Below, one piece after another: positions 1-8,483 of a stretch of 64,000 nucleotides of DNA. The stretch comes from Actinoplanes sp. SE50/110 (lineage in GTDB: Bacteria > Actinomycetota > Actinomycetes > Mycobacteriales > Micromonosporaceae). The stretch is taken from positions 8,984,001 to 9,048,000 of the forward strand of contig NZ_LT827010.1 in NCBI RefSeq assembly GCF_900119315.1, in the 5' to 3' direction. The notes under the pieces are model-generated. The model was given only the letters and a program-made list of their open reading frames with translations, ran no database searches and had not been told where the DNA came from. Numbering within the stretch: the stretch's first letter is position 1; the number at the start of each line of letters is the position of its first letter. A program made the translations under genes and the position numbers.

Positions 1-2
1 TC

Positions 3-1568
3 ACGGCCTGGATCGACCTGAGCCCGCAGCACCTGATCGCCAGGGTGGAGAATCTGGCCGCCCCCGGTATCCCGGCCCCGGCCGCGGTGCCGCAGATCCC
101 GATGCAGCGCGAGCCGGTCGCTCAGCAGAGCTACCCGCAGCAGCCGTTCGAGCAGCAGTACGGGCAGCCGGAGTACGCCGTGCCGGTCAGCGGGGCGCTG
201 CGCGGCAACACCGCCGAGGTGGCGATCGCCAGCACCGCGATCCGCACCGTCCCGGGCAGCCAGCAGCCGTTCGACCCGAACAAGCTGAGCCGGGCCACCC
301 AGACGCTGGAGTCGGTCCCGTCCTGGAACGCGTTCGGCGGGTCGGTCCCCGCGCAGCCGGCCGTCGAGGACCCGTACGCCGGTCAGCCGGTCTACGATGC
401 CGAGCCGGTGTACTCGCCGGGCGTCGCCTACCAGGAGCCGAGCGCTCCGTACCGGCAGGTGGAGGCGTCGCAGGGTTACAACAGCGGCATCCCGGTGGCC
501 GGGCGCAACCCGGCCGCGCTGCCCGAACTGCCCGCCGCCGGGCAGCCGGCCTGGGGCTCCGATCCGGCGCTGCCGGCCGGCCCGTCCTGGAGCGGCACCC
601 CGGCCCCGTCGGAGACCTCGTGGAGCGTCCCGGAGTCCCCGGCGTCCGGGTGGAACACCCCGGCCCCGGCCTCGCCGTCGCCGGCCTGGAACACCCCGGC
701 CCCGGCCTCCCCGGCACCGGCCTGGAACACCCCGGCCGCCGCCTCGGCGGAGCCGGCCTGGAACACCCCGGCTCCGGCCGAGACCCACTGGAACAGCCCG
801 CAACAGCCGGCGGAGCCGGCCTGGAACACCCCGGCTCCGGCCGTGGAGGCGCCGATGGCTCCGGCCAGCAACTCGGGCCACCCGGCCCCGGCTCCGGAGC
901 CGACCGCTCCGGAACCCGTGGTCAGCTCACCGGCCGGCGGCCTCAAGCCGCTGCGTCGCCGGGTGCCGGGCAGCCAGCTCCCGATGGACTCCGGTCCCAA
1001 GCAGCACGCCGCGGCGCCGTCGCAGGACGACGCCCTGGCCGCGCGGGCCGCCTTCGACGCCTTCGAGCAGGGTGTCAGCCGGGCGCACGAGACCAGCACC
1101 TCGCTGCCGGCGCCGGAGTTCGCCGGCGGTCAGTGGGCCATGCCGGCCTCGCTGCCGGAAATGCCCGCGCCGCAGTGGAACGTGCCGGCCCCCGCCCCGG
1201 AGGCCGCGCCGCAGTGGAGCACTCCGGCCCCCGCCCCGGAGGCCGCGCCGCAGTGGAGCACTCCGGCCCCCGTACAGGAGGCCGCGCCGCAGTGGAACAC
1301 CCCGGAGCCGGCCCAGCAGTGGAACGCCCCCGCTCCGGCCGCGCCACCGGCCCCGGCCGCGCCCGCGCCGCCGCTCGGTGGCGGAGGGTTGACTCGCCGC
1401 GTGCCGGGAGCGACCCTGCCACGGGACGAGCCGCACCAACCGATTCTCCCGCCGGCCCCGACCCTGATGGACCCGGAGCAGGCACGCGCACTGATGGATC
1501 AGTTCGAGTACGGCGTCGCACTCGCCCTGAATGAAACTCAGCCACAACCCGAGGGACAACCGCGATGA
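3..1568 (+). CDS. Conservon sensor histidine kinase (CvnA-type), C-terminal part only
   Basis: The reading frame is open from the first bases of the window, so the gene begins upstream and only its C-terminal tail is present. No HATPase motif is visible. The tail is a long Pro/Ala-rich low-complexity region with repeats built on W-N-T-P-A-P-A (about 1.2 bases kb into the gene and earlier) and on P-Q-W-S-T-P. Two copies of an RRVPG-x-x-L-P element are each followed by a short helix (F-x-x-F-E-x-G-V type), as seen at the end of nitrate-sensor-like kinases. It overlaps the roadblock gene by 4 bases. The order kinase, roadblock, DUF742, GTPase is that of Streptomyces conservons, where CvnA is a membrane kinase-like protein controlling the G-protein module. 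The kinase assignment rests on context and tail motifs. Confidence 0.7.
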   Translation, partial: TAWIDLSPQHLIARVENLAAPGIPAPAAVPQIPMQREPVAQQSYPQQPFEQQYGQPEYAVPVSGALRGNTAEVAIASTAIRTVPGSQQPFDPNKLSRATQTLESVPSWNAFGGSVPAQPAVEDPYAGQPVYDAEPVYSPGVAYQEPSAPYRQVEASQGYNSGIPVAGRNPAALPELPAAGQPAWGSDPALPAGPSWSGTPAPSETSWSVPESPASGWNTPAPASPSPAWNTPAPASPAPAWNTPAAASAEPAWNTPAPAETHWNSPQQPAEPAWNTPAPAVEAPMAPASNSGHPAPAPEPTAPEPVVSSPAGGLKPLRRRVPGSQLPMDSGPKQHAAAPSQDDALAARAAFDAFEQGVSRAHETSTSLPAPEFAGGQWAMPASLPEMPAPQWNVPAPAPEAAPQWSTPAPAPEAAPQWSTPAPVQEAAPQWNTPEPAQQWNAPAPAAPPAPAAPAPPLGGGGLTRRVPGATLPRDEPHQPILPPAPTLMDPEQARALMDQFEYGVALALNETQPQPEGQPR

Positions 1569-2011
1569 CTTCCCCATACCCCACCGCGCAAAGTCAGCTC
1601 AGCGCCGAAGCCAAAACCTTCAACTGGCTGCTGGACTCCTTCACGTCCGGAACCGCGGGCGTGATCGAAGCCATCGCCGTCTCCTCGGACGGTCTGCTGA
1701 TGGCCATGTCCGCGATCAAGGACCGGCCCAACGCCGAGCGGCTGGCCGCCGTGGTCTCCGGTCTGACCAGCCTGGCCGGTGGCGCTGCCAGCTGGTACCG
1801 GCTGGGCGCCCTGAACCGGGTCATCATCGACATGGCCGACGGCTACCTGCTGGTCACCGCGATCAGCGCCGGCTCGGTGCTCGGCGTCATCGCCGACCGG
1901 TCGGCGAACCTGGGCACTCTGGCGTACGAGATGACCCTCTTCGCCACCCGGGCCGGCGGCGCCCTGAGCCCGCGTCTGATCGCCGAGCTGAAGAACGCCG
2001 TCCAGCAATGA
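1565..2011 (+). CDS. Roadblock/LC7 domain protein of the conservon (CvnB-type)
   Basis: A 148-residue single-domain protein. The mid-region with V-S-S-D-G-L-L-M-A and the later G-Y-L-L-V-T-A-I-S-A-G-S-V-L-G-V strand are typical of roadblock/LC7 (MglB-like) folds. In conservons this protein is the predicted partner or GTPase-activating subunit of the small GTPase at 2453. The ATG overlaps the kinase stop (ATGA type) and its own stop overlaps the DUF742 start, so the genes are probably translationally coupled. It is soluble, with no signal peptide. Family assignment is secure; the regulatory input is unknown. Confidence 0.93.
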   Translation: MTSPYPTAQSQLSAEAKTFNWLLDSFTSGTAGVIEAIAVSSDGLLMAMSAIKDRPNAERLAAVVSGLTSLAGGAASWYRLGALNRVIIDMADGYLLVTAISAGSVLGVIADRSANLGTLAYEMTLFATRAGGALSPRLIAELKNAVQQ

Positions 2012-2475
2012 CGTACCCGGACCCCGCCGACGAACCGGTTCCTCCGGCGCGCTCCGGAGTCCGGCCCTTCCTGCAATCCGGTCCGAAGCATTCGGCCGGC
2101 GGCTACACCCCCACCGGGGAACAGCCGCCGGTCGAGCCAGCACAGACCAACACTCTGCGCCCGTTCGTCATCACGGCCGGGCGGACCGATGGAGGCGATC
2201 CCGACATCGGTATGGAGACTCAGGTGGCGGTGGTGCACGGCGCACCCCCGTCCCGGCTTTCACCGGAAACCAGGGCGATCGTGTCTCTCCTGGAGGAGAG
2301 CCCGATTTCGGTAGCCGAGATCTCCGCACGCCTGCGCCTGCACCTGGGCGTCTGCCAGATCCTCGTCGGCGACCTGCGCGCCGCCGGTCAGGTGGACGTG
2401 CAGGGACGGGACACCGACACCCCTGACCCCGAGACCATCATGCGAGTGATCCGTGGACTTCGATCCATCAGCTAA
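2008..2475 (+). CDS. DUF742 family protein of the conservon (CvnC-type)
   Basis: A 155-residue protein. The first ~60 residues are Pro-rich and disordered, including an L-R-P-F-V-I-T-A-G-R-T element. The C-terminal ~90 residues form the DUF742 winged-helix-like region, with the E-E-S-P-I-S-V-A-E-I-S-A-R-L pattern followed by L-G-V-C-Q-I-L-V-G-D-L. The start at 2008 was chosen because ATGA overlaps the roadblock stop. The GTPase gene starts 23 bases inside the 3' end of this one, the usual conservon arrangement. DUF742 proteins are thought to bridge kinase and GTPase; no biochemical role can be read from the sequence. Confidence 0.93.
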   Translation: MTYPDPADEPVPPARSGVRPFLQSGPKHSAGGYTPTGEQPPVEPAQTNTLRPFVITAGRTDGGDPDIGMETQVAVVHGAPPSRLSPETRAIVSLLEESPISVAEISARLRLHLGVCQILVGDLRAAGQVDVQGRDTDTPDPETIMRVIRGLRSIS

Positions 2476-3082
2476 CCGCGTCGTCGCCACCGCGCGCATC
2501 CCGGGCGGAGCCGCGCCGGCCAAGAAGGCGCCGGTTCCGGTCAAGATCATCGTGGCCGGCGGCTTCGGGGTGGGCAAGACGACGACCGTCGGCGCGATCT
2601 CGGAGATCGCGCCGCTGACCACCGAGGCCGAGATGACCTCGGAGTCGATCGGTATCGACAACGTCGGCCAGGCCACCACGAAGACCACCACCACCATCGC
2701 GATGGACTTCGGCGTGCTGACCATCGACCAGACGCTGAAGCTCTACATCTTCGGCACGCCCGGCCAGACCCGGTTCGCCTTCATGTGGGACGACCTGGTC
2801 AAGGGTGCCCTGGGCGCGCTGGTCGTGGTCGACACCAACCGGATCGACGACTGCTACCCGGCGGTCGACTACTTCGAGCGGGCCGGGCTCCCGTTCGTGG
2901 TCGGTGTCAACACGTTCAACGGCAACATGGCGTACAGCCTCGACGAGGTGCGCTGGGCGCTCGCGGTCCGCGAGGACGTCCCGGTGATCTCCTACGACGC
3001 CCGGTTCCGCGCCTCGGTGCGCGACGCTCTCCTCGTCGTTCTGGACCAGGCTCTCGACAAGGCGATAAAGATGAAGTCGTAG
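2453..3082 (+). CDS. Conservon small GTPase (CvnD-type, MglA/Ras-like)
   Basis: A 209-residue P-loop protein. The Walker A motif G-G-F-G-V-G-K-T-T lies near residue 37, and F-G-T-P-G-Q is the switch II motif with Gln in the DxxG region. N-R-I-D-D and V-N-T-F-N-G occupy the base-recognition strands, so the canonical NKxD is degenerate, as in other conservon GTPases. The GTG start at 2453 overlaps the DUF742 gene. The protein is the output switch of the conservon and is probably recruited to the membrane by the kinase/roadblock/DUF742 complex. The GTPase call is strong; the downstream effector is unknown. Confidence 0.94.
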   Translation: MDFDPSANRVVATARIPGGAAPAKKAPVPVKIIVAGGFGVGKTTTVGAISEIAPLTTEAEMTSESIGIDNVGQATTKTTTTIAMDFGVLTIDQTLKLYIFGTPGQTRFAFMWDDLVKGALGALVVVDTNRIDDCYPAVDYFERAGLPFVVGVNTFNGNMAYSLDEVRWALAVREDVPVISYDARFRASVRDALLVVLDQALDKAIKMKS

Positions 3083-3154
3083 GGTGTGCGCGGGTCGCCC
3101 GGAGGCACAGGATGGTGAGGTACCGGGCGACCGTGCGAGGAAGAGGACGGTGAC

Positions 3155-3727
3155 GTGCGAGGCGGACTGGACGACGCGCTCGACAAGCTTGCCCGCCGCG
3201 ACGAGCTCCGGCGGCGTGCCGCGGCCGGCGAGGCTCCGGGCACTCCGCCCGCGGTGACCGAGCTGGTCGAGGCCATCGCCGGGGTGATCGCCCGGTTCCC
3301 GCACCTGGGCGTCACCGTCGGTGTCGAGGGTGCCGGCGATCCGGTGCTGCTGCACTTCGGATTCGCCGACGGCACCGTGCAGGTCACCGCGGACCGCACC
3401 GTGGTCGAGCGGACCGCCGCCGAGCCGGCCCGGGCGCACGCCGACATCGAGATCGACCTGGACGATCCGGAGCCGCCGCCCCGCGGCAGCCACGACGACC
3501 AGGACCGGTTCGGGCCCACCTATGACGAGCCGCCGACCGCGGAGCGCCCGTTCGTGACCCCCCCGGCGCCCGCCTATCCGCCGCCGCCGGCCGCCTATGC
3601 GCCGCCGGTCGAACCGGCCCCGCAGCCGAAGCCGTTCCACGCGGAGCGCGCCGCGGAGGAGACCGAGCAGGCCGCCCGCCGGCTGGCCGCGCTGCTCCGC
3701 GACAATCCCAGCCTGCTGGACGACTGA
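3155..3727 (+). CDS. Hypothetical protein following the conservon
   Basis: A 190-residue protein with a GTG start 8 bases after a purine-rich AGAGG-like ribosome site. Residues ~1-100 are predicted globular and acidic, with a V-T-V-G-V-E-G-x-G-D-P-V-L-L-H-F-G-F beta hairpin. Residues ~105-165 are a Pro/Tyr-rich linker, and a short helix that includes A-A-R-R-L-A-A-L-L-R-D ends the protein. No enzyme motif is visible. It lies 72 bases downstream of the GTPase on the same strand, before a terminator, so it is probably the fifth gene of the conservon and may act as effector or scaffold. That role is inferred from position only. Confidence 0.75.
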   Translation: MRGGLDDALDKLARRDELRRRAAAGEAPGTPPAVTELVEAIAGVIARFPHLGVTVGVEGAGDPVLLHFGFADGTVQVTADRTVVERTAAEPARAHADIEIDLDDPEPPPRGSHDDQDRFGPTYDEPPTAERPFVTPPAPAYPPPPAAYAPPVEPAPQPKPFHAERAAEETEQAARRLAALLRDNPSLLDD

Positions 3728-3737
3728 GCAGGACCTC

Positions 3738-3767
3738 GAAGGCGGTCACCGGACGGTGGCCGCCTTC
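3738..3767 (+). terminator. Hairpin terminator after the conservon
   Basis: Arms at 3738-3749 and 3756-3767 (GAAGGCGGTCAC / GTGGCCGCCTTC) form a 12-bp stem with one G-U pair and a 6-base loop, 11 bases after the last conservon stop. Confidence 0.7.
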
Positions 3768-3916
3768 TCCGTAGCCGGAAAAGCACCGTGGGTCACCGCG
3801 ACCTCAACCTTTCGGCCGCATCCCGGAATCGTCCGGCGCATGACCCTTAGGTCCCGCCTCCCCCCGCCGTAATTGCCCCTGAAATGTCACGACTCGTGGC
3901 AGGAACGGGGGTAAAG

Positions 3917-5248
3917 ATGTCGGCTTCGGACGGCTGGCTCATCGCGGTCGCGGGTTATGCGATCCTGCTGGCCTGGCCGCTCTCCACCGTCATCCTGGTC
4001 TGGTTCGCGGTCCGCTACGTCGGCACGCACCGCGCCCGGGTGGTCAATCAGGCGCTGGCCAGCGGTGACGGCAGGCCTGAGCACTTCTGGATCATCGTGC
4101 CGGCGCTCAACGAGGAGGCGGTGGTCGCCAACACGGTCACGGCTGCGCTCGGACTGCGCGGCCCGGCTCGCACCTTGGCCAGGGTCCTGGTCGTCGATGA
4201 CGGATCGGACGACCGCACGCCCGAGGTGCTGGCCGCGATCGACCACCCGCGCCTGCACGTGATGCGCCGCGAGCTGCCCGAGGCCCGGCAGGGCAAGGGC
4301 GAGGCGCTGAACGCGGCCTACCGGTTCATCGCCCGGATCGCCGAGCAGGAGGGTGTCCCGGCCGAGCGGGTGGTGCTCGGCATCATCGACGGCGACGGCC
4401 AGGGCAGCGACAACATCCTGGTCGAGGTCGGCCGACTGATGGGAAACACCAGGGTCGGCGCGGTGCAGGTCCAGGTCCGGATCCGCAACCGCAACAAGCT
4501 CCTGGGCGCGGTGCAGGACCTGGAGTTCGGCGCCATCGTGGACGCCTGCCAGAACCTGCGCAACTCGCTGGACACCGTGGGCCTGGGCGGCAACGGCCAG
4601 TTCAGTCGCCTCTCCACGCTGCTCTCGCTGGGTGACACGCCCTGGTCGAGCTGCCTGGTCGAGGACATGGAACTGGGCCTGCGGATGCACCTCAAGGGGG
4701 TGTCGATCCGCTACACCTCGCGGGCCTCGGTCACCCAGCAGGCGGTGGTCGACATCAAGCGACTCACCCGGCAGCGGACCCGCTGGGCGCAGGGCAACAT
4801 CCAGTGCGCCCGCTACCTGGGCTCGCTGTTCGCCTCCGGCAACATCGCCCGGACCGCGCTGGTCGAGATCCTGCACTACCTGGTCTCGCCGTGGGCGAAC
4901 GCGGTGGTCGCGATGCTGCTCACGCTGACCGGCACGGCCGGCGCGCTGGGCCTGCTGATCGGGCACCCGGTGCCGATCCTGCCCAGCTGGTTCGCCCTGG
5001 GCGAGAGCCTCGGCATCTGGGCGGTGGTCACCACGTTCCCCGGCCTGGTCTGGGTGCTGGTGCACCGGGTCAAGCGCGGCGACGAGGAACTCCCCCGGAT
5101 GCTGCTCGCCGCCCTGGCCTACCCGGCGTTCCTGCTGCTCGGCCTGACCGCGACCTATCGCGCGCTGGGCCGCCAGCTGACCGGCAAGCAGGCCTGGGCC
5201 AAGACCGAGCGGCTCGTCGAGGAGCCGCTCGCCCTGAAGACCGCCTGA
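3917..5248 (+). CDS. Membrane processive glycosyltransferase family 2
   Basis: About 443 residues. An N-terminal membrane segment (residues ~5-30) precedes a GT-A domain with V-V-D-D-G-S-D-D, a D-G-D-G-Q-G metal-binding motif, and the Q-R-T-R-W-A-Q-G-N version of the QxxRW motif that marks processive GT2 enzymes (cellulose, hyaluronan or PNAG synthases). Several C-terminal membrane segments follow. An ATG at 3884 is in frame, but the ATG at 3917 has a better purine-rich ribosome site (GGGGGTAAAG) and is preferred. It lies upstream of an epimerase and a YdaL-like DUF2334 gene, which suggests synthesis and export of an amino-sugar-containing exopolysaccharide. The sugar donor cannot be determined from sequence alone. 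Confidence 0.92.
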   Translation: MSASDGWLIAVAGYAILLAWPLSTVILVWFAVRYVGTHRARVVNQALASGDGRPEHFWIIVPALNEEAVVANTVTAALGLRGPARTLARVLVVDDGSDDRTPEVLAAIDHPRLHVMRRELPEARQGKGEALNAAYRFIARIAEQEGVPAERVVLGIIDGDGQGSDNILVEVGRLMGNTRVGAVQVQVRIRNRNKLLGAVQDLEFGAIVDACQNLRNSLDTVGLGGNGQFSRLSTLLSLGDTPWSSCLVEDMELGLRMHLKGVSIRYTSRASVTQQAVVDIKRLTRQRTRWAQGNIQCARYLGSLFASGNIARTALVEILHYLVSPWANAVVAMLLTLTGTAGALGLLIGHPVPILPSWFALGESLGIWAVVTTFPGLVWVLVHRVKRGDEELPRMLLAALAYPAFLLLGLTATYRALGRQLTGKQAWAKTERLVEEPLALKTA

Positions 5249-5307
5249 TTTCCCGCAGGCGCCCCACCATCCCCCATCGCCAGCAAGTGAAGGAAGGCTC
5301 CCCCCGA

Positions 5308-6492
5308 ATGTCCCTTCGCGAAGTCCATCTGATCGGCGGCACCCGGCCGGAGGCGGTCAAACTGGCCCCGGTCGCGCTCGCGTTCCGCGAGGCCGGCCTG
5401 CTCAAGCCGATCCTGCTGGCCAGCGGTCAGCACCCCACCATGGTCACCCAGGCGCTGGCCGCCTTCGACCTGGAACCCGACATCACGCTCACCGTCGAGC
5501 GCTCCACCGGCACCCAGGCCGAACTGCTCACCGCGATGATCCAGCAGCTCGACGAGCTGTGGTCGGTACGCACCCCGGCCGCGGTGATCGTGCAGGGTGA
5601 CACCACCACCAGCCTGGCCGGCGCGCTGGCCGCGTTCTGGCGCCGGATCCCGGTCGTGCACCTGGAGGCCGGTCTGCGCTCCGGTGACCTGGAGTCACCG
5701 TTCCCCGAGGAGGGCAACCGCCGGCTGGTCGCCCAGGTCGCCGCGCTGCACCTGGCACCGACGCCGCTGGCCGCGATGAACCTGCTGGACGAGAAGATCG
5801 CCGCGAGCGACGTGCTGATCACCGGCAACACCGTGGTCGACGCGACGCTGGCGGTGGCCGCCCGCCGGCTGCCCTACGAGAACCCGGCGGTGGCCGCGGC
5901 CCGCGCCGAGAGCACCAAGCGCCTGGTCCTGGTCACCGCGCACCGCCGCGAGTCGTGGGGCGAGCCGCTGGACCGGATCCTCGGCGCGGTCAACGAGCTG
6001 CTGGCGAAGTACCCGGACATCGAGGTGGTGCTGCCCAGCCACCCGAACCCGGCGGTCCGCGCCCAGGTGGACGCCGCGCTGGCCGGCGCCGAGCGGGTCA
6101 CCGTCACCGACCCGCTGCCCTACCCGGACCTGGCCCGGCTGCTGTCCGAGGCGTACCTGGTGCTCACCGACTCGGGCGGGATCCAGGAGGAGGCCCCGTC
6201 GTTCGGGGTGCCCGCCCTGGTGCTGCGCGACGTCACCGAGCGCGTCGAGTCGCTGCACGCGGGCTGCGCCAAGCTGGTCGGCTCCGACCCGGCGGTGATC
6301 GTCGCCGAGGCGTCCGCGCTGCTGGACAGCCGGGACCGCCGGGACGCGATGACCGCCGGCGGCAACCCGTACGGCGACGGTCTCGCCGCCCGGCGCACCG
6401 CCCAGGCGACCGCCGCCCTGCTCGGCCTCGCCACCGCCCCGGACGCCATGCCGGTCCGGCCGTCCGCCACCGAGATCGGAGCCACCGCCTGA
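5308..6492 (+). CDS. wecB: UDP-N-acetylglucosamine 2-epimerase (non-hydrolysing)
   Basis: A 394-residue cytosolic protein of normal length for the WecB/MnaA family. It interconverts UDP-GlcNAc and UDP-ManNAc. Visible motifs are G-G-T-R-P-E-A-V-K-L at the N terminus, Q-G-D-T-T-T, H-L-E-A-G-L-R-S, F-P-E-E-G-N-R-R-L, and the substrate-binding T-D-S-G-G-I-Q-E-E-A near residue 285. The ATG at 5308 follows AAGGAAGG and begins the conserved N terminus. Its TGA overlaps the next gene's ATG (TGATG). Placed between a processive GT2 and a DUF2334 gene, it probably supplies the sugar nucleotide for their polymer, possibly ManNAc-containing (inference). Confidence 0.93.
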   Translation: MSLREVHLIGGTRPEAVKLAPVALAFREAGLLKPILLASGQHPTMVTQALAAFDLEPDITLTVERSTGTQAELLTAMIQQLDELWSVRTPAAVIVQGDTTTSLAGALAAFWRRIPVVHLEAGLRSGDLESPFPEEGNRRLVAQVAALHLAPTPLAAMNLLDEKIAASDVLITGNTVVDATLAVAARRLPYENPAVAAARAESTKRLVLVTAHRRESWGEPLDRILGAVNELLAKYPDIEVVLPSHPNPAVRAQVDAALAGAERVTVTDPLPYPDLARLLSEAYLVLTDSGGIQEEAPSFGVPALVLRDVTERVESLHAGCAKLVGSDPAVIVAEASALLDSRDRRDAMTAGGNPYGDGLAARRTAQATAALLGLATAPDAMPVRPSATEIGATA

Positions 6493-8123
6493 TGCGCGCC
6501 AAGAAGGTCACCCGTCGCACCCTGATCGCCGGTGGCGGCGCCGCCGCCGTGGCCGTGGCCACCGGGGTCGGGATCAACGCGGTCCAGGCGGACGCCGCCA
6601 GCACCGCGCCGGCCACCGGTTCGGTGATCACCAAGTCGGGGAGGGGCGGCCCGGGCGCCGGCGCCGCCAAGACGCTGGTCCTGTACGACACCACCGGCGA
6701 CTACGGCTGGCTGGGCGAGGTCTACGCCACCCAGACGGCGAACCTGAGCTCGCGGTTCGGCTCGTGGACGGCGGCGCCGGTGGCCCGGTACAAGGCCGGC
6801 GACCTGAGCGCCTACACCGCGGTGATCTACCTGGGCTCGACGTACGACGAGCCGCTGCCGGCCGCCTTCCTCACCGACGTGATGGCCACCACCAAGCAGG
6901 TCCTCTGGGTCTACGACAACATCTGGCAGCTGGCGGCGAAGGACGGCTTCGCCGCCAAGTACGGCTTCGCCAGCGGCACGTTCGACTTCGCCGACGTGAC
7001 CGAGGTGGATTACAAGGGCCGCAAGCTCACCCGGGGCACCGAGAACAAGTCCGGGATCATGAACCTGTCGATCGGCGACAGCGCCAAGGTGACCACGCTG
7101 GCCACCGCGGTGCGGGCGGACGGCACCGGCTTCCCGTGGGCGGTTCGGTCGGGCAACCTGACCTACGTCGGGGAGATCCCGTTCGCCTACGTCACCCATG
7201 ACGACCGCTACCTGGCCTTCGCCGACCTGCTTTTCGACACGCTCGGCGGCGGGACCACCGAGCGGCACCGGGCGCTGATCCGGATCGAGGACGTCGGGCC
7301 GGACGCCGACCCGGAGCAGCTCACCGCGGTGGCCGACTTCCTGTTCGCGGAGAAGGTGCCGTTCAGCGTCGCGGTCTACCCCCGGTTCCGGGACCCGAAG
7401 GGGGTCGGCACCGGCAAGGCCCAGGACTACACCCTGCTCAACAAGCCCAAGGTGGTGGCCGCGCTCAAGTACATGCAGGCCAGGGGCGGCACGCTGGTCA
7501 TGCACGGCTACACCCACCAGTACGGTTCGGTGGCCAACCCGTACGACGGGGTGAGCGCGAACGACTTCGAGTTCTACAAGGCACACGTCGACGCGGGCGA
7601 CAACGTGGTCTACGACGGTCCGGTGGCCGAGGACTCGGCGGCCTGGGCGACCGGCCGGATGATGTCGTCGGGTGCGGTGTTCCTGGCCGCCGGGCTGGGC
7701 TCGCCGAGGCTGTTCGAGTTCCCGCACTACGCGGCGAGCGCGCCGGACTACGAGGTGGTCAACGCCCTGTTCGGCAAGCGGTACGACCGGGGGCTGTACT
7801 TCCCGGGCGTGCTGACCGGCGCCAGGTTCGACTACTCCCGGCAGTTCGGCCAGTTCTTCCCGTACCCGGTGCGGGACGTCTACGGCTCGCTGGTGGTGCC
7901 GGAGAACATCGGCAACGTGGAGACCGAGGCGTTCAACAACCACCCGGTCCGGCTGCCGGCCGACATCGTCGCCTCGGCGCAGCGCAACCTGGTGGTCCGC
8001 GACGGCGTGGCCAGCTGCTTCTACCATGCCTACCTGGGCACCGACCATCTCAAGGACCTGATCGGGGGGATCAAGGCGGCCGGCTACACGTTCGTGAGCG
8101 CCGAGTCGACGCTTTCCGCCTAA
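6492..8123 (+). CDS. DUF2334 (YdaL-like) secreted polysaccharide deacetylase-fold protein
   Basis: A 543-residue exported protein. An N-terminal R-R-T-L-I-A-G-G-G Tat-like signal is followed by a hydrophobic stretch. The middle and C-terminal parts carry DUF2334 features: R-I-E-D-V-G-P-D-A-D-P, a catalytic-type D-pair, and H-G-Y-T-H-Q-Y-G near residue 337. DUF2334 is related to the NodB polysaccharide deacetylase fold. In Bacillus the YdaL protein is encoded next to the GT2 YdaM in a c-di-GMP-controlled exopolysaccharide locus; the same GT2-DUF2334 pairing here suggests a modifying or hydrolytic enzyme for the GT2 product. The gene is coupled to the epimerase by a one-base overlap. Confidence 0.85.
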   Translation: MRAKKVTRRTLIAGGGAAAVAVATGVGINAVQADAASTAPATGSVITKSGRGGPGAGAAKTLVLYDTTGDYGWLGEVYATQTANLSSRFGSWTAAPVARYKAGDLSAYTAVIYLGSTYDEPLPAAFLTDVMATTKQVLWVYDNIWQLAAKDGFAAKYGFASGTFDFADVTEVDYKGRKLTRGTENKSGIMNLSIGDSAKVTTLATAVRADGTGFPWAVRSGNLTYVGEIPFAYVTHDDRYLAFADLLFDTLGGGTTERHRALIRIEDVGPDADPEQLTAVADFLFAEKVPFSVAVYPRFRDPKGVGTGKAQDYTLLNKPKVVAALKYMQARGGTLVMHGYTHQYGSVANPYDGVSANDFEFYKAHVDAGDNVVYDGPVAEDSAAWATGRMMSSGAVFLAAGLGSPRLFEFPHYAASAPDYEVVNALFGKRYDRGLYFPGVLTGARFDYSRQFGQFFPYPVRDVYGSLVVPENIGNVETEAFNNHPVRLPADIVASAQRNLVVRDGVASCFYHAYLGTDHLKDLIGGIKAAGYTFVSAESTLSA

Positions 8124-8132
8124 AGTGCCTTT

Positions 8133-8483
8133 ATGGATGTCGTCGACTTCTGGGTCCGGTCCTGGACCTCGGACGACCTGGCCGCCGCCCGCCGGGTGCT
8201 CAGCCCGCACGTCGAGGTGGAGTGGAACCTGGACGCCCCGGTCGACGACGAGGAGTTGCTGCAGGTCCTGCACCGGATAGCGGTCTTCGCCGACCATGTC
8301 GCGCTGACCGCCCGGACGGACGCGCTGGACGGCGCCGCGCTGATCTACGATCTCACGGCGCCGTTCGGCAGTGCCCGGCTGGCCGAGTTCCTCGCGGTCG
8401 AGGACGAGAAGATCGTCGAGATCCGGCACGTGTACGACGTGACCGCGATCGATCGATACTTCCCCGGCCTGTACGCCAACTAG
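8133..8483 (+). CDS. SnoaL/NTF2-like domain protein
   Basis: A 116-residue protein with the layout of the NTF2-like cone fold: an N-terminal helix (D-F-W-V-R-S-W), W-N-L-D-A-P, and terminal strands R-L-A-E-F-L-A-V-E-D-E-K-I-V-E-I-R-H-V-Y-D. Such proteins are small ligand-binding domains or isomerases; no catalytic residue can be assigned with confidence. It begins 9 bases after the DUF2334 gene and may be its last operon member or independent. Its TAG stop overlaps the stop of the convergent hydrolase gene. Confidence 0.8.
   Translation: MDVVDFWVRSWTSDDLAAARRVLSPHVEVEWNLDAPVDDEELLQVLHRIAVFADHVALTARTDALDGAALIYDLTAPFGSARLAEFLAVEDEKIVEIRHVYDVTAIDRYFPGLYAN

Noticed and set aside
6120..8429. 769-codon minus-strand frame over the DUF2334 gene
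   Set aside because: No recognisable motif; the plus strand has the signal peptide and DUF2334 motifs and proper coupling.
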